Shown: piece after piece, positions 1 to 8,532 of the stretch | Numbering within the stretch: the stretch's first letter is position 1 | Layout of the letters: each line of letters opens with the position of its first letter | DNA from: Burkholderiaceae bacterium | GTDB taxonomy: Bacteria; Pseudomonadota; Gammaproteobacteria; Burkholderiales; Burkholderiaceae_C | Direction: 5' to 3' | Length of the DNA: 51,619 nt | Assembly (NCBI GenBank): GCA_017856435.1 | Contig: JAFMFB010000015.1 | Location: 1-51,619, forward strand | Notes under the pieces: generated by a model | Database searches by the model: none | Told to the model about the DNA's origin: nothing | Seen by the model: the letters and a program-made list of their open reading frames with translations, nothing else | Made by a program: the position numbers and the translations under genes

Positions 1-1
1 C

Positions 2-91
2 TGGCGGAGGCGGTGAGATTCGAACTCACGAACGTCGCAAAACGTTGCCGGTTTTCAAGACCGGTGCAATCGACCACTCTGCCACACCTCC
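2..91 (-). tRNA. tRNA-Ser (anticodon UGA)
   Basis: Read on the minus strand, the sequence folds as a class II tRNA. The acceptor arm GGAGGTG pairs with CGCCTCC (one T-G pair) and is followed by a G discriminator and an encoded CCA. The anticodon loop CTTGAAA gives anticodon UGA, which reads UCA serine codons. A long variable arm precedes the T arm with GTTCGAATC. Serine identity fits both the anticodon and the long variable arm. The gene sits at the window edge. tRNA 3' ends can be integration sites, but no integrase or repeat of the 3' end was seen nearby. Confidence 0.95.
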
Positions 92-159
92 GGATGCGCT
101 GATTCTACTGTGTTGAGCGGGCAGTCTTGCCACGGGCCAGAGTAGAAAACGCCCGCCGA

Positions 160-1062
160 TCAGGCGTCTGGGGCCACCTTGTGATTGGCCAGGGTTTCGA
201 TGGCCTTAACCAGGGCCGAGTGGTCGGCCTGATCATGACCCAAGGCGGCGCAGGCCTGCATCAGCTGGGCGGCGTTGGCCGTCTGCGGTAGCGCCATTTT
301 CAGCGCCTTAGCGCCTTGAAGCGCCAGGTTCAGGTCTTTCTGGTGCAGCGCAATACGAAAACCCGGGTTAAAGGTGCGCTTGACCATGCGCTCACCGTGC
401 ACCTCCAGAATGCGCGATGAGGCAAAGCCGCCCATCAGCGCCTGGCGCACCTTGGATGGGTCAGCACCCGCCTTGGACGCAAACACCAGCGCTTCGCTGA
501 CGGCGGCGATGTTGAGTGCCACGATGATCTGGTTGGCCACCTTGCAGGTCTGGCCGGCACCAACACCACCGATTAGCGTGATGTTTTTGCCCATCAGCTC
601 GAACAGTGGCTTGACGCGCTCGAACACCGCCTCGTCGGCCCCCACCATGATGGTCAGGCTGGCCGCCTTGGCGCCCACCTCACCGCCAGACACCGGGGCG
701 TCCACATAGTCGGCCCCCAGCGCGTTGATCTTCTGCGCGAAGGCCTTGGTGGCAATCGGGTCGATCGAGCTCATGTCCACCACCACCTTGCCCTTGCCAA
801 TGCCGCTGGCTACGCCGTTCTCACCAAACAGGACTTTCTCCACATCCGGGGTGTCGGGCACCATGGTAATGATGATGTCGGCCTGCCGGGCCACTTCGGC
901 CGCATTGGCACAGCCTTTGGCGCCCGCATCCAGCAGTTCTTGCGGCACCTGGCGCCGGGTGTTGACAAACAGGGTGTGCCCGCCCTTGATCAGGTTCAGC
1001 GCCATGGGCGTGCCCATGATGCCCAGTCCGATAAAGCCGATTTTTTGTGCCGTGTTGCTCAT
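160..1062 (-). CDS. glxR: 2-hydroxy-3-oxopropionate (tartronate semialdehyde) reductase
   Basis: A 300-residue member of the 3-hydroxyisobutyrate dehydrogenase family. The N-terminal Rossmann motif GFIGLGIMG is at residues 9-17. The substrate signature DAPVSGGEVG is at 121-130, and the catalytic lysine is K174 in GQTCKVANQ. Length and motifs fit GarR/GlxR enzymes, which reduce tartronate semialdehyde to D-glycerate with NAD(P)H in the cytosol. It follows a hydroxypyruvate isomerase gene on the same strand after 80 bp, the usual glyoxylate/glycerate pairing, which favours this function over 3-hydroxyisobutyrate dehydrogenase. Glyoxylate carboligase, often next to this pair, is not in the window. 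The ATG start is preceded by an AGAAGGAA ribosome-binding site. Confidence 0.88.
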   Translation of the reverse strand: MSNTAQKIGFIGLGIMGTPMALNLIKGGHTLFVNTRRQVPQELLDAGAKGCANAAEVARQADIIITMVPDTPDVEKVLFGENGVASGIGKGKVVVDMSSIDPIATKAFAQKINALGADYVDAPVSGGEVGAKAASLTIMVGADEAVFERVKPLFELMGKNITLIGGVGAGQTCKVANQIIVALNIAAVSEALVFASKAGADPSKVRQALMGGFASSRILEVHGERMVKRTFNPGFRIALHQKDLNLALQGAKALKMALPQTANAAQLMQACAALGHDQADHSALVKAIETLANHKVAPDA

Positions 1063-1142
1063 TTGGGTTCCTTCTTTGAATGCAATTGTTCTGGCTGAGC
1101 GCCTCTAAGTCGCACCATGGACGCTGCCAGGGGTGAAAAAAT

Positions 1143-1922
1143 TTATCTGGACAAGGCCTTGAACCAGCCCAATCCCTCAACCGTGGTGGTCTTGGGCTTG
1201 TACTCACAACCAATCCAGCCCTGATAGCCAATGGCATCCAGGTGCTTGAATAAAAAGTCGTAATTGATCTCTCCGGTGCCTGGCTCGTTGCGTCCCGGGT
1301 TGTCAGCCAGCTGCATGTGGGCAATGCGTGCCAGATACTTTTGCGCCGTGGCAGCCAGTTCCCCCTCCATGCGCTGGGCATGGTAGATGTCGTACTGGAT
1401 GAACAGGTTGTCGCTGCCCACCTCATCAATGATGGCCGAGGCCTGCGCGGTGTAATTCAAAAAGAAGCCGGGCATATCGAAATGGTTGATCGGCTCCATC
1501 AGCAGCTTGATGCCTGCGGCCTTGAGTTTTTCGGCGGCGTATTTAAGGTTGGGCACCAAAGTCTGGTGCGCCAGTTCGCGACTCAGACCTGGAATCAGCT
1601 TGCCAGCCAGGCAGTTGACTTGCGGGCATCCCAAGGCTGTGGCGTATTCGATCGTCTTGTCCACGCCCGCTCGAAACTCCTCGATCCGCTCAGGGTGGCA
1701 AGCCATGCCCCGCTCACCGGCATCCCAGTCACCGGGCGGCATGTTGTGCAAGACCTGCTTCAGGCCATGGGCCTTGAGCGCTTGCGCCAGTTCGTTTTTA
1801 TCGTAGGCATAGGGAAAGAGATATTCCACGGCCTGGAACCCAGCCGCCTTGGCCGCGGCAAAGCGCTCCATGAAAGGCAGCTCGGTAAAGAGCATGGACA
1901 AGTTGGCAGCAAATTTGGGCAT
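1143..1922 (-). CDS. hyi: hydroxypyruvate isomerase
   Basis: A 259-residue TIM-barrel protein of the xylose-isomerase-like superfamily. It starts MPKFAANLSMLFTE and carries LMEPIN, QYDIYHAQ and ADNPGRNEPGTGEI, all typical of hydroxypyruvate isomerase (Hyi/Gip). The Glu, Asp and His residues in these segments are expected metal and substrate ligands. The enzyme interconverts hydroxypyruvate and tartronate semialdehyde, which the downstream reductase then converts to D-glycerate. The two genes are probably one transcript. The 228 bp upstream to the next gene should hold the promoter, and a GGAG lies about 10 nt before the ATG. A less specific sugar isomerase is possible but less likely given the neighbour. 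Confidence 0.87.
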   Translation of the reverse strand: MPKFAANLSMLFTELPFMERFAAAKAAGFQAVEYLFPYAYDKNELAQALKAHGLKQVLHNMPPGDWDAGERGMACHPERIEEFRAGVDKTIEYATALGCPQVNCLAGKLIPGLSRELAHQTLVPNLKYAAEKLKAAGIKLLMEPINHFDMPGFFLNYTAQASAIIDEVGSDNLFIQYDIYHAQRMEGELAATAQKYLARIAHMQLADNPGRNEPGTGEINYDFLFKHLDAIGYQGWIGCEYKPKTTTVEGLGWFKALSR

Positions 1923-2150
1923 GTTGGTTTTACTCCGTGATGGTGAGGGCCTGGTAAAGCAGGCCCAGCGCGCGCAAGATTCTGGCTAGGCTGGCTTGAA
2001 AATCATCGAGGCCTTCAGGTCAATAAAGCCACAGGGCTTTAGAGCTTTTGACACCCCTCGAGGCCATCCCGGGCAGACCTGCTGATCAGACCGCTAATCA
2101 GATTGTGCCATCTGCCGGCAGGCCTTCTGCAGAAGAGATGACAAAAGAAT

Positions 2151-2690
2151 TTAGGCTTGTCCTTCAGTCAGTGTATCGAGCTGGAATCGGCCACTCTTGT
2201 GCCATAACCATGTATCGGTATAAACGACCCGCCCCATCTTGACGGGTGCCGGAAAAGGTGCCGCCTCGCGCACGGTTCGTTCGATCTCTGCGATCACCTC
2301 GGGCGCATGCCTGGGTGCACGCATCCAGTCCAGATGCTGCACCCGCCCCTGGCGGTCAACCTGCACCCGCAGCACGCCCACGGCGTAAAGCAAGGCTGGC
2401 AACCTGCCCTGGAAGATGCGGTGATTGTTCATACTGTAGAGGTGGGAAGCCGCATCACGGCGGTAATCTCTCTCGTTCATGGCAACCGAGATCTTGTCCG
2501 GCGGCAGTTCCTCGATCGGTTTTACCTGGACCACAGGCGGTTCGGGCGCCGGTTCTGGCAGGGGTGCGGGCCGTACAGGCGGCAGGCTGACAACGGCCTT
2601 AGGCGCAGAGGTGCAGGCCGCAAGCCAGTTGACCAGGCTGCCCGCCGATGCAAGCAGCAACAAGCGTCGATACAAAGGGGCAGACTTCAC
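2151..2690 (-). CDS. TonB C-terminal-like lipoprotein, function unknown
   Basis: About 179 residues from a GTG start at 2690. A longer reading from 2729 is possible, but the GTG start puts a proper signal at the N-terminus: basic residues (YRR), a hydrophobic stretch, then a lipobox LAAC. This is therefore probably a lipoprotein. A proline-rich segment (PAPLPEPAPEPP) follows. The C-terminal half, with VGVLRVQVDRQGRVQHLDWMR and later ERTVREAAPFPAP, resembles the TonB C-terminal fold that contacts envelope partners. There is no ExbB/ExbD nearby, so classical energy transduction is not supported. It is read in the same direction as hyi, 228 bp upstream of it. Confidence 0.6.
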   Translation of the reverse strand: MKSAPLYRRLLLLASAGSLVNWLAACTSAPKAVVSLPPVRPAPLPEPAPEPPVVQVKPIEELPPDKISVAMNERDYRRDAASHLYSMNNHRIFQGRLPALLYAVGVLRVQVDRQGRVQHLDWMRAPRHAPEVIAEIERTVREAAPFPAPVKMGRVVYTDTWLWHKSGRFQLDTLTEGQA

Positions 2691-2845
2691 GCAAGAGCTC
2701 CCACAGTGGATATGACCCCACTGTGCCATAAGTCGGGGCTACCTTGTGATTGGCCGCATAAATCTCCGGAAATCCGCAAAAATCCCAAATCCGGACTCAG
2801 ATATTCGAAATGCGTGCCCCAAAATTTATTGGACTACGATGCACA

Positions 2846-2886
2846 TGCAAAGCCTTCAGAGCTTGCAAAGCCCGCAGAGCCCGAAC
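2846..2886 (+). repeat. short direct repeats in the ttuC upstream region
   Basis: The divergent intergenic region 2691-2985 contains four consecutive 9-bp units at 2851-2886 (AGCCTTCAG, AGCTTGCAA, AGCCCGCAG, AGCCCGAAC). Seen another way, a 17-bp direct repeat, TGCAAAGCC-NN-CAGAGC, occurs at 2846-2862 and 2864-2880, 18 bp apart. They lie about 100-140 bp upstream of the tartrate dehydrogenase-like gene. They could be a regulator-binding array or chance low complexity. No function is assigned. Confidence 0.4.
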
Positions 2887-2985
2887 TTTATTGATAATGT
2901 CGCTTGGTGTGCGTCAGCTTTGCCCATCAACCCGGGCCAAGGAACTGGCCCTTTTCCCTGATCTTCAACTCAAGAAAAAACCACT

Positions 2986-4062
2986 GTGAAAACTTACAAA
3001 ATTGCGTGCATCCCCGGTGACGGTATTGGCAAGGAAGTCATTCCGGCCGGTCAGACGGTGCTGGACATCCTGGCCAAAAAGATGGGGGCCTTTCAGTTTG
3101 AATTCACATCCTTTGACTGGGGCGGTGATTACTACCGCCAGCACGGGATCATGATGCCTGCCGATGGTTTGAATGACTTGCGCGACAAGGACGCCATGCT
3201 GTTCGGCTCCGCCGGTGATCCCCATATCCCGGATCACATAACCCTGTGGGGACTGCGCCTGAAGATCTGCCAGGGGTTTGACCAGTACGCCAATGTGCGT
3301 CCCACCCGAATCCTGCCTGGCATTGATGCCCCGCTCAAGCGCTGCCGCACCGAGGACCTGAATTGGGTCATCGTGCGGGAAAACTCCGAGGGCGAGTACG
3401 CTGGTGTTGGTGGCCGGGTGCACCAAGGTCACCCCACCGAGGTGGCCACCGATGTGGCCATGCATACACGCGCCGGAGTGGAGCGCATCATGCGCTTTGC
3501 CTTCAACCTGGCCCGCAGTCGGCCACGCAGGCTGCTGACCGTGGTCACCAAGTCCAACGCCCAGCGCCACGGCATGGTGATGTGGGACGAAATCGCGCGC
3601 CAGATCAGCAAGGAATACCCTGACGTCAAATGGGACAAAGAGCTGGTGGACGCCATGACCGCCCGCATGGTCAATCGCCCGGCGTCTCTGGACACGGTGG
3701 TGGCGACCAACCTGCATGCCGATGTGCTGAGCGATTTGGCCGCAGCGCTGGCCGGCAGCCTGGGCATTGCGCCAACAGGCAATATTGATCCTGAGCGGCG
3801 TTACCCTTCGATGTTTGAACCCATCCATGGCTCTGCCTTTGACATCATGGGCAAAGGACTGGCCAACCCGATCGGCACGTTCTGGTCCTGCGTGATGATG
3901 CTTGAGCACTTGGGTGAACACACTGCAGCGGCCAGACTGATGGCCGTCATTGAATCGGTCACTGCAGACCCATCTCTGCACACCGGCGATCTGGGCGGCC
4001 AGGCCACCACCGCTCAGGTTACCAGTGCAGTTTGTCAGCGGATTGAGGCTGGAACCCATTAA
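2986..4062 (+). CDS. ttuC: tartrate dehydrogenase/decarboxylase (TtuC family)
   Basis: A 358-residue beta-decarboxylating dehydrogenase of the isopropylmalate/isocitrate dehydrogenase superfamily. The N-terminal KIACIPGDGIGKEV is the family signature, and VIVRENSEGEYAG and ATNLHADVLSDLAAALAGS supply the substrate and divalent-metal ligands. SMFEPIHGSAFDI completes the NAD-binding region. The sequence resembles tartrate dehydrogenase/D-malate dehydrogenase more than LeuB, and a glycerate kinase lies downstream. Substrates could be tartrate, D-malate or meso-tartrate. The start is GTG at 2986. It probably forms a unit with the Bug protein (41-bp gap) and glycerate kinase. Confidence 0.82.
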   Translation: MKTYKIACIPGDGIGKEVIPAGQTVLDILAKKMGAFQFEFTSFDWGGDYYRQHGIMMPADGLNDLRDKDAMLFGSAGDPHIPDHITLWGLRLKICQGFDQYANVRPTRILPGIDAPLKRCRTEDLNWVIVRENSEGEYAGVGGRVHQGHPTEVATDVAMHTRAGVERIMRFAFNLARSRPRRLLTVVTKSNAQRHGMVMWDEIARQISKEYPDVKWDKELVDAMTARMVNRPASLDTVVATNLHADVLSDLAAALAGSLGIAPTGNIDPERRYPSMFEPIHGSAFDIMGKGLANPIGTFWSCVMMLEHLGEHTAAARLMAVIESVTADPSLHTGDLGGQATTAQVTSAVCQRIEAGTH

Positions 4063-4103
4063 TTTTTTTTGCCAAGACCACATCACCCACACGAGGAGAT
4101 TTC

Positions 4104-5051
4104 ATGAAAAAACTTTTACTTGCTTTTACCCTGACTTTGCTGACTCAATTGGCGGCAGCCCAGTCTTGCCCCGACAAAAACATGCTTTACTGGCAGGCCT
4201 TTCCACCCGGTGGGGAATCTGACCTCTCGGCACGCCACCAACAAGTGGTTCTCAAGAAAAAATGTGCGGCGATCGACGCCATCATTCAATACAAGGCCGG
4301 AGCGGGTGGCGGGCTGATGTGGGCCCAAATGAACCAACTAGCAGGCGATGGCAACACAGTGGTGGGCATCAACCTGCCCCATATCGTGTTCCAACCCCTG
4401 GAAGGTCAGGTCCAGTACAAAACCCAGGACATCACCCCGGTTTTCTGGTTCCACTACACCCCTGATGCGCTGGTGGTTCCCGATGCCAGTCCGATCAAGA
4501 ACTTTGCCGATTTCGTCAAGGCTGCACAAAGCAAGCCAGGCGCCATCAACCTGGGTGGCTCGGGCCTGAATTCAGCCAACCATGCGGCCCATGAGCGCAT
4601 GAATGCCGCCTTCAAGGTCAAGACCAACTACATTCCCTACAAAGGCACGGGCGACATGACCACGGCGGTGCTGGGCGCCCAAGTCGATGGGGCCATGACT
4701 TACACCGCGTTCGCGGTCAATAACAAAGGCCGGGTGCGTGCCCTGGCGGTTGCCATGGACAAGCGCCATCCGCTGCTGCCGGATGTACCCACCTTCAAGG
4801 AGCTGGGCGTCAATTGGGTGGACGGCGCCTACCGCGGGATCGGCGTACCCAAATCCACACCCCCTGAAGCACGCAAGCGTATTTCTGACCTGTGGGCCTC
4901 GATCAACAATGAGCCCGAGATGAAGGAACTCGCAGCCAAGGCCGGCTTTGAGCTGATCAATGTCGGGGTGGATCAGATGGACGCCTTCATGAAAGACAAG
5001 ATCGGCATTTACACCGAAGCTGCCAAGCAGTTGGGGCTGGGCAAGAAGTAA
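4104..5051 (+). CDS. Bug/TctC-family periplasmic solute-binding protein
   Basis: 315 residues with a clear signal peptide (KK, then a hydrophobic run, cleavage near AAAQS). The mature protein has the Bug-family pattern: FPPGGESDLSAR near the N-terminus, YKAGAGGGLMWAQ, and a domain with NLGGSGLNSANHAAHERMN, then IPYKGTGDMTTAVLGAQVDGAMT. Such proteins bind carboxylates for tripartite tricarboxylate transporters or act as orphan sensors. No TctA/TctB is in the window, so the membrane partner is elsewhere or absent. Its place between ttuC and glycerate kinase suggests tartrate, glycerate or a related acid as ligand. Two Cys residues (in QSCPDK and KKKCAA) may form a disulfide. Confidence 0.82.
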   Translation: MKKLLLAFTLTLLTQLAAAQSCPDKNMLYWQAFPPGGESDLSARHQQVVLKKKCAAIDAIIQYKAGAGGGLMWAQMNQLAGDGNTVVGINLPHIVFQPLEGQVQYKTQDITPVFWFHYTPDALVVPDASPIKNFADFVKAAQSKPGAINLGGSGLNSANHAAHERMNAAFKVKTNYIPYKGTGDMTTAVLGAQVDGAMTYTAFAVNNKGRVRALAVAMDKRHPLLPDVPTFKELGVNWVDGAYRGIGVPKSTPPEARKRISDLWASINNEPEMKELAAKAGFELINVGVDQMDAFMKDKIGIYTEAAKQLGLGKK

Positions 5052-5071
5052 GTTTCGACGCGGTCAGGTAC

Positions 5072-5104
5072 CGGCCCGGCTCCAGCGGCACTGGGACCGG
5101 GCCG
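5072..5104 (+). other. strong hairpin between Bug gene and glycerate kinase
   Basis: CGGCCCGG (5072-5079) is complementary to CCGGGCCG (5097-5104), and the loop holds a further CCAG/CTGG pairing. No T-run follows, so it is not a standard intrinsic terminator. It could be an RNA-processing or stability element that sets different expression of the two genes. Confidence 0.4.
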
Positions 5105-5147
5105 CTCTCATCTGGGCCTGGCAGATCAACCGGCGACAATACCGCCC

Positions 5148-6473
5148 ATGACTGCTGAAATGCCCATGGACCCGCGTCACCAGCCACGCCAGTTCCTCCA
5201 ACACCTGTTCCAGGTCGCCGTCAGGCGCGCGCTGCCACTGCACAACCTGGCGCCCCATCTTCCCAAGCCGCCCAAAGGGCGCACGATCGTGATTGGCGCT
5301 GGCAAGGCGGGGGCGGCCATGGCCCAGGCGGTCGAAGCCCTCTGGCCCGCCGATGCGCCGCTGACGGGACTTGTCATCACCCGCTACCACCACACCCCAG
5401 CCCGCGCGCCAGACCTGGCCCACCGCATCGAGATTGTCGAGGCGGCCCACCCGGTACCCGACGAGGCGGGGCTGCTGGCCTCTCAGCGCATACTGACCAT
5501 GGTGCAGGGGCTCAGCGCCGATGACCTGGTGTTGTGCCTGATTTCTGGTGGGGGTTCGGCCTTGCTCACACTGCCGGCAGAGAATCTGACGCTGGCGCAA
5601 AAGCAAAAAATCAACAAGGATTTGCTGATCAGTGGAGCCAATATCGGCGAGATGAACTGCGTGCGAAAACACCTCTCGCGCATCAAGGGCGGGCGATTGG
5701 CCGCCGCCTGTGCCCCGGCCATGGTCGTGACGCTGACCATCAGCGATGTCCCCGGCGACGACCCCTCGGTGATCGCCAGTGGCCCAACCGTACCCGATAC
5801 CACCACCTGCGCCGATGCCCTGGAGATCTTGCGCCGCTATCAGATTGAACTCCCCTCGCCCATCCAGTCTGCGCTGCAGGCCAATGCGCTGGAGACACCC
5901 AAGCCGGGAGACCCCGCCTTTGCCGGCCATCAGGTTCATATGATCGCCACCCCGCAGCAGTCGCTGGAAGCGGCCGCCCAGGCAGCACGCGACGCCGGGC
6001 TCAAGGCCTATATTTTGAGCGACGAGATGGAGGGTGAGTCGCGTGAGGTGGGCAAGGTTCAGGCGGCGATGGCCAGAGCCATTGCCCGGCATGCCCAACC
6101 CTTTGACAAGCCCTGCGTGCTGCTTAGTGGTGGCGAGACAACCGTCACCGCACGCCCCCTGCCAGAGGGCCAAACGCGCGGCAAGGGCGGCCGTGCCGGC
6201 GAGTTTTGCCTCGGCCTAGCCTTAGCCCTGCAAGGTCAGCCAGGGGTGTTTGCGCTGGCCGCTGACACCGATGGCATTGATGGCATGGAAAGCAACGCCG
6301 GCGCCTGGGTCGAACCCACCACCCTGAGCCGGGCCGCCGCGCACGGCATGAAGATTGAGCGCTATCTGGATCGCAACGACGCGCACGGCTTTTTCTCCGC
6401 CCTCGGTGATCTGGTCGTCACCGGTCCGACTTATACCAATGTCAATGATTTTCGGGCGCTGCTGATCCTTTGA
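5148..6473 (+). CDS. ttuD: glycerate 2-kinase (MOFRL/GckA-TtuD type)
   Basis: A 441-residue protein of the glycerate kinase type-2 family, often labelled hydroxypyruvate reductase TtuD in older annotation. The N-terminal domain has VIGAGKAGAAMAQA and the nucleotide-associated LCLISGGGSALL. The central segment has NCVRKHLSRIKGGRLA, and the MOFRL domain has VLLSGGETTVT, GGRAGEFCLGLAL and AADTDGIDG. It should phosphorylate D-glycerate to 2-phosphoglycerate, joining the glycerate made by the glxR/hyi branch to glycolysis. An in-frame ATG at 5160 is an alternative start. It follows ttuC and the Bug gene on the same strand. Confidence 0.87.
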   Translation: MTAEMPMDPRHQPRQFLQHLFQVAVRRALPLHNLAPHLPKPPKGRTIVIGAGKAGAAMAQAVEALWPADAPLTGLVITRYHHTPARAPDLAHRIEIVEAAHPVPDEAGLLASQRILTMVQGLSADDLVLCLISGGGSALLTLPAENLTLAQKQKINKDLLISGANIGEMNCVRKHLSRIKGGRLAAACAPAMVVTLTISDVPGDDPSVIASGPTVPDTTTCADALEILRRYQIELPSPIQSALQANALETPKPGDPAFAGHQVHMIATPQQSLEAAAQAARDAGLKAYILSDEMEGESREVGKVQAAMARAIARHAQPFDKPCVLLSGGETTVTARPLPEGQTRGKGGRAGEFCLGLALALQGQPGVFALAADTDGIDGMESNAGAWVEPTTLSRAAAHGMKIERYLDRNDAHGFFSALGDLVVTGPTYTNVNDFRALLIL

Positions 6474-6501
6474 AAATCGACGGGCCGTCTTAGGCCATGG
6501 C

Positions 6502-6515
6502 TTGATTTGCCTCAA
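6502..6515 (+). promoter_or_regulatory. FNR-type box upstream of the Crp/Fnr regulator
   Basis: The sequence TTGAT-TTGC-CTCAA matches the FNR/Dnr consensus TTGAT-N4-ATCAA in 9 of 10 defined positions. It lies 35 bp before the start codon of a Crp/Fnr-family gene whose recognition helix has the FNR-type E-x-x-S-R residues. Autoregulation is the simplest reading. It could also belong to another FNR homologue. Confidence 0.6.
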
Positions 6516-6550
6516 GTCTGGCCGTTCACACAGAGGGCAAAGTATGCGTC

Positions 6551-7174
6551 ATGCTTTCTGTCAACTTCACCACGCCTGTCACCGAGCAGCGCGCGCTGTC
6601 ATCCGGTACGGTCTTGCTGCGCCGTGGCCAAGCCACAACCGCAGTGATCTATATCGAATCTGGACGGGTCGCGCTGGGCCTCCTGAATAATCAGACGCTT
6701 GAGCATCGGCTCGGTTCGGTGCAGGGACCGGCCTGGCTGGATGCCTCCAGCGTGGTGCTGGAGCTACGCAGCGCTGTGGATGCCGTGGCAGAAAGTGATG
6801 TCGTGGTGCGAAGAATTCCGATGGCACGCTTTCGTCAGATTCTCAGTGATTCGTCGCACGAGGTGCAAACCGTGCTGCACGATGTCGCCCTGGCCCATCG
6901 CAAGCAAACCGAACTGGCCGTAAGCCGACTGGCCAAGGATGCTGAAGCTCGCTTTGCCGAGTGGTTGCTGCAACACGCCGAACGCGGCAAGGAAGGGGCT
7001 CTGGCCATTTCCTTGCAGCAACGCAAGCGCCTGATCGCCGCGCAACTGGGCATTGCGCCGGAGACCCTGTCGCGGGTACTGCGCCAGCTCAAGGAGCGCA
7101 GCCTGATCAAGGGGACGGGCCGCCAGCTGCAAGTGGTGGATCCCGTCGGCCTGCGTGACGTCGCCGGCAAATAG
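6551..7174 (+). CDS. Crp/Fnr-family transcriptional regulator without cysteines
   Basis: 207 residues. The N-terminal beta-roll sensor domain (about 15-105) is followed by a long dimer helix and a C-terminal winged helix-turn-helix. The segment RKRLIAAQLGIAPETLSRVL (159-178) contains E171-x-x-S174-R175, the residues FNR uses to read TTGAT. The protein has no cysteine at all, so an FNR-type iron-sulfur sensor is excluded. The cAMP-binding signature is not evident either. It may sense heme/NO (Dnr-like), another ligand, or act constitutively. A matching TTGAT-N4-CTCAA box lies in its own promoter. It is convergent with the TRAP operon and co-directional with ttuD 77 bp upstream. Confidence 0.83.
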   Translation: MLSVNFTTPVTEQRALSSGTVLLRRGQATTAVIYIESGRVALGLLNNQTLEHRLGSVQGPAWLDASSVVLELRSAVDAVAESDVVVRRIPMARFRQILSDSSHEVQTVLHDVALAHRKQTELAVSRLAKDAEARFAEWLLQHAERGKEGALAISLQQRKRLIAAQLGIAPETLSRVLRQLKERSLIKGTGRQLQVVDPVGLRDVAGK

Positions 7175-7220
7175 CTCAGCCGCCCAACCCAGGCATCGGA
7201 CCAGCCTTCATTGCCATCGC

Positions 7221-8522
7221 TCAGCCCATGCGGCTCGGTAGCCACAAGGCGATGGCGGGAAAAGCGATCAGGATGGCCAGGCGCAACAGGTCGATACCGA
7301 CAAAGGGCAGCACCCCCCGGAATATGGTGGTGAAACTGACATCCTGCACCACGCTCTTGATGACAAACACATTCATACCGACTGGCGGATGAATCAATCC
7401 AAGCTCGACCGTCATCACGATGATGATCCCGAACCAGATGGGGTCAAACCCGAGATGAATGATCAAGGGAAAGATGATCGGCACGGTCAGGATGATCATG
7501 GCCATGGCATCCATCAGACAGCCTAGCACCAGATAAAACCCCATGATGATGGCCAGCAGAGCGTAGCGGCCAAGCCCCAGGCCGGTCAGAAACTCCGTCA
7601 GTTTTTGCGGGGTCTGGGTAATGGTCAGAAAGTAGCCGAACAGCAGCGCCCCGATCAACACAGTAAACACGGCAGCGCTGGTGCGGGTGGCTTCCAGCAA
7701 AGCATCGCGAATCTGCTGTCTTGTCAGGCGCCGACGCAACAAGCCAAGAAAGAAGGCACCAGCCGCACCAACCCCACCGGCCTCCGTGGGGGTAAAAATG
7801 CCGCCATACAGGCCACCAATCACAAACAGGAACAAGGCCATCGGGGCCCAGATATCACGCTGGCTGGCCAGCCGCTCTCGCCAGGGCTTGGCTTCCCCGG
7901 CGGGCAGGAATTGAGGTCGCACGGCCACAATGATCACGATGGTCAGGACATACATGGCAATGGCCAGCAGTCCGGGCAACACCCCGGCCATGAACAGCTT
8001 GCCAATGTCCTGCTCGGTCAGAATGGCATAGACCGCCAGTACGGTGGATGGCGGAATCATGATGCCAAGCGTGCCGCCCGCTGCGATCACACCGGTGGCA
8101 AACGATTGCGGATAGCCGTAGCGACGCATCTCGGGATAGGCCACATTGGAAAAGGTAGCTGCCGTGGCAACCGAGGACCCGCAAATTGCCGCAAAACCAC
8201 CACAGGCAAAAATGGTGGCAACCCCCAAACCGCCGCGCAGGTGGCCAATCAGGGCATTGGCAGCACGAAACAGCTCGCGACTGATGCCCGAGGCTGAGAC
8301 AAACGCGCCCATCAGCATGAACATCGGGATCACCCCAAAGTTGTAGTCAGTAACGGTTCGCATGGTGGTCTGGCCAACCATCTTCAATGCCGGGCCAGCA
8401 CCGACGATCCAGCCATACCCTGTCACGCCTACCAGGCCCATGGCCATGCCCACGGGCACACGCAACATCATGAGCCCGAAGAGCGCCACAAAGCCGATAA
8501 AGGCAATCAGGTCGGTATTCAA
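7221..8522 (-). CDS. dctM: TRAP transporter large permease (DctM)
   Basis: A 433-residue, strongly hydrophobic protein with about 12 predicted membrane segments and typical DctM motifs: MLRVPVGMAMG near the N-terminus, GGFAAICGSSVATAATF, GGTLGIMIPPSTVLAVYA and, near the end, LGLIHPPVGMNVFV. It forms the sodium-coupled channel of a tripartite ATP-independent periplasmic transporter. It is the last gene of a dctP-dctQ-dctM operon, 10 bp after dctQ. Substrates of this family are usually organic acids. The adjacent glycerate/tartrate genes make a hydroxy or dicarboxylic acid plausible, but that is inference. Confidence 0.92.
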   Translation of the reverse strand: MNTDLIAFIGFVALFGLMMLRVPVGMAMGLVGVTGYGWIVGAGPALKMVGQTTMRTVTDYNFGVIPMFMLMGAFVSASGISRELFRAANALIGHLRGGLGVATIFACGGFAAICGSSVATAATFSNVAYPEMRRYGYPQSFATGVIAAGGTLGIMIPPSTVLAVYAILTEQDIGKLFMAGVLPGLLAIAMYVLTIVIIVAVRPQFLPAGEAKPWRERLASQRDIWAPMALFLFVIGGLYGGIFTPTEAGGVGAAGAFFLGLLRRRLTRQQIRDALLEATRTSAAVFTVLIGALLFGYFLTITQTPQKLTEFLTGLGLGRYALLAIIMGFYLVLGCLMDAMAMIILTVPIIFPLIIHLGFDPIWFGIIIVMTVELGLIHPPVGMNVFVIKSVVQDVSFTTIFRGVLPFVGIDLLRLAILIAFPAIALWLPSRMG

Positions 8523-8532
8523 GAATCAGGCC

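Noticed and set aside
2-91. tRNA-Ser as attachment site of an integrated element
   Set aside because: No integrase gene and no repeat of the tRNA 3' end was noticed in the window.
2965-4092. Long minus-strand open frame opposite ttuC
   Set aside because: It is the antisense shadow of a well-conserved gene, has no recognisable domain and is rich in His/Gly/Gln, as reverse frames of GC-rich genes are.
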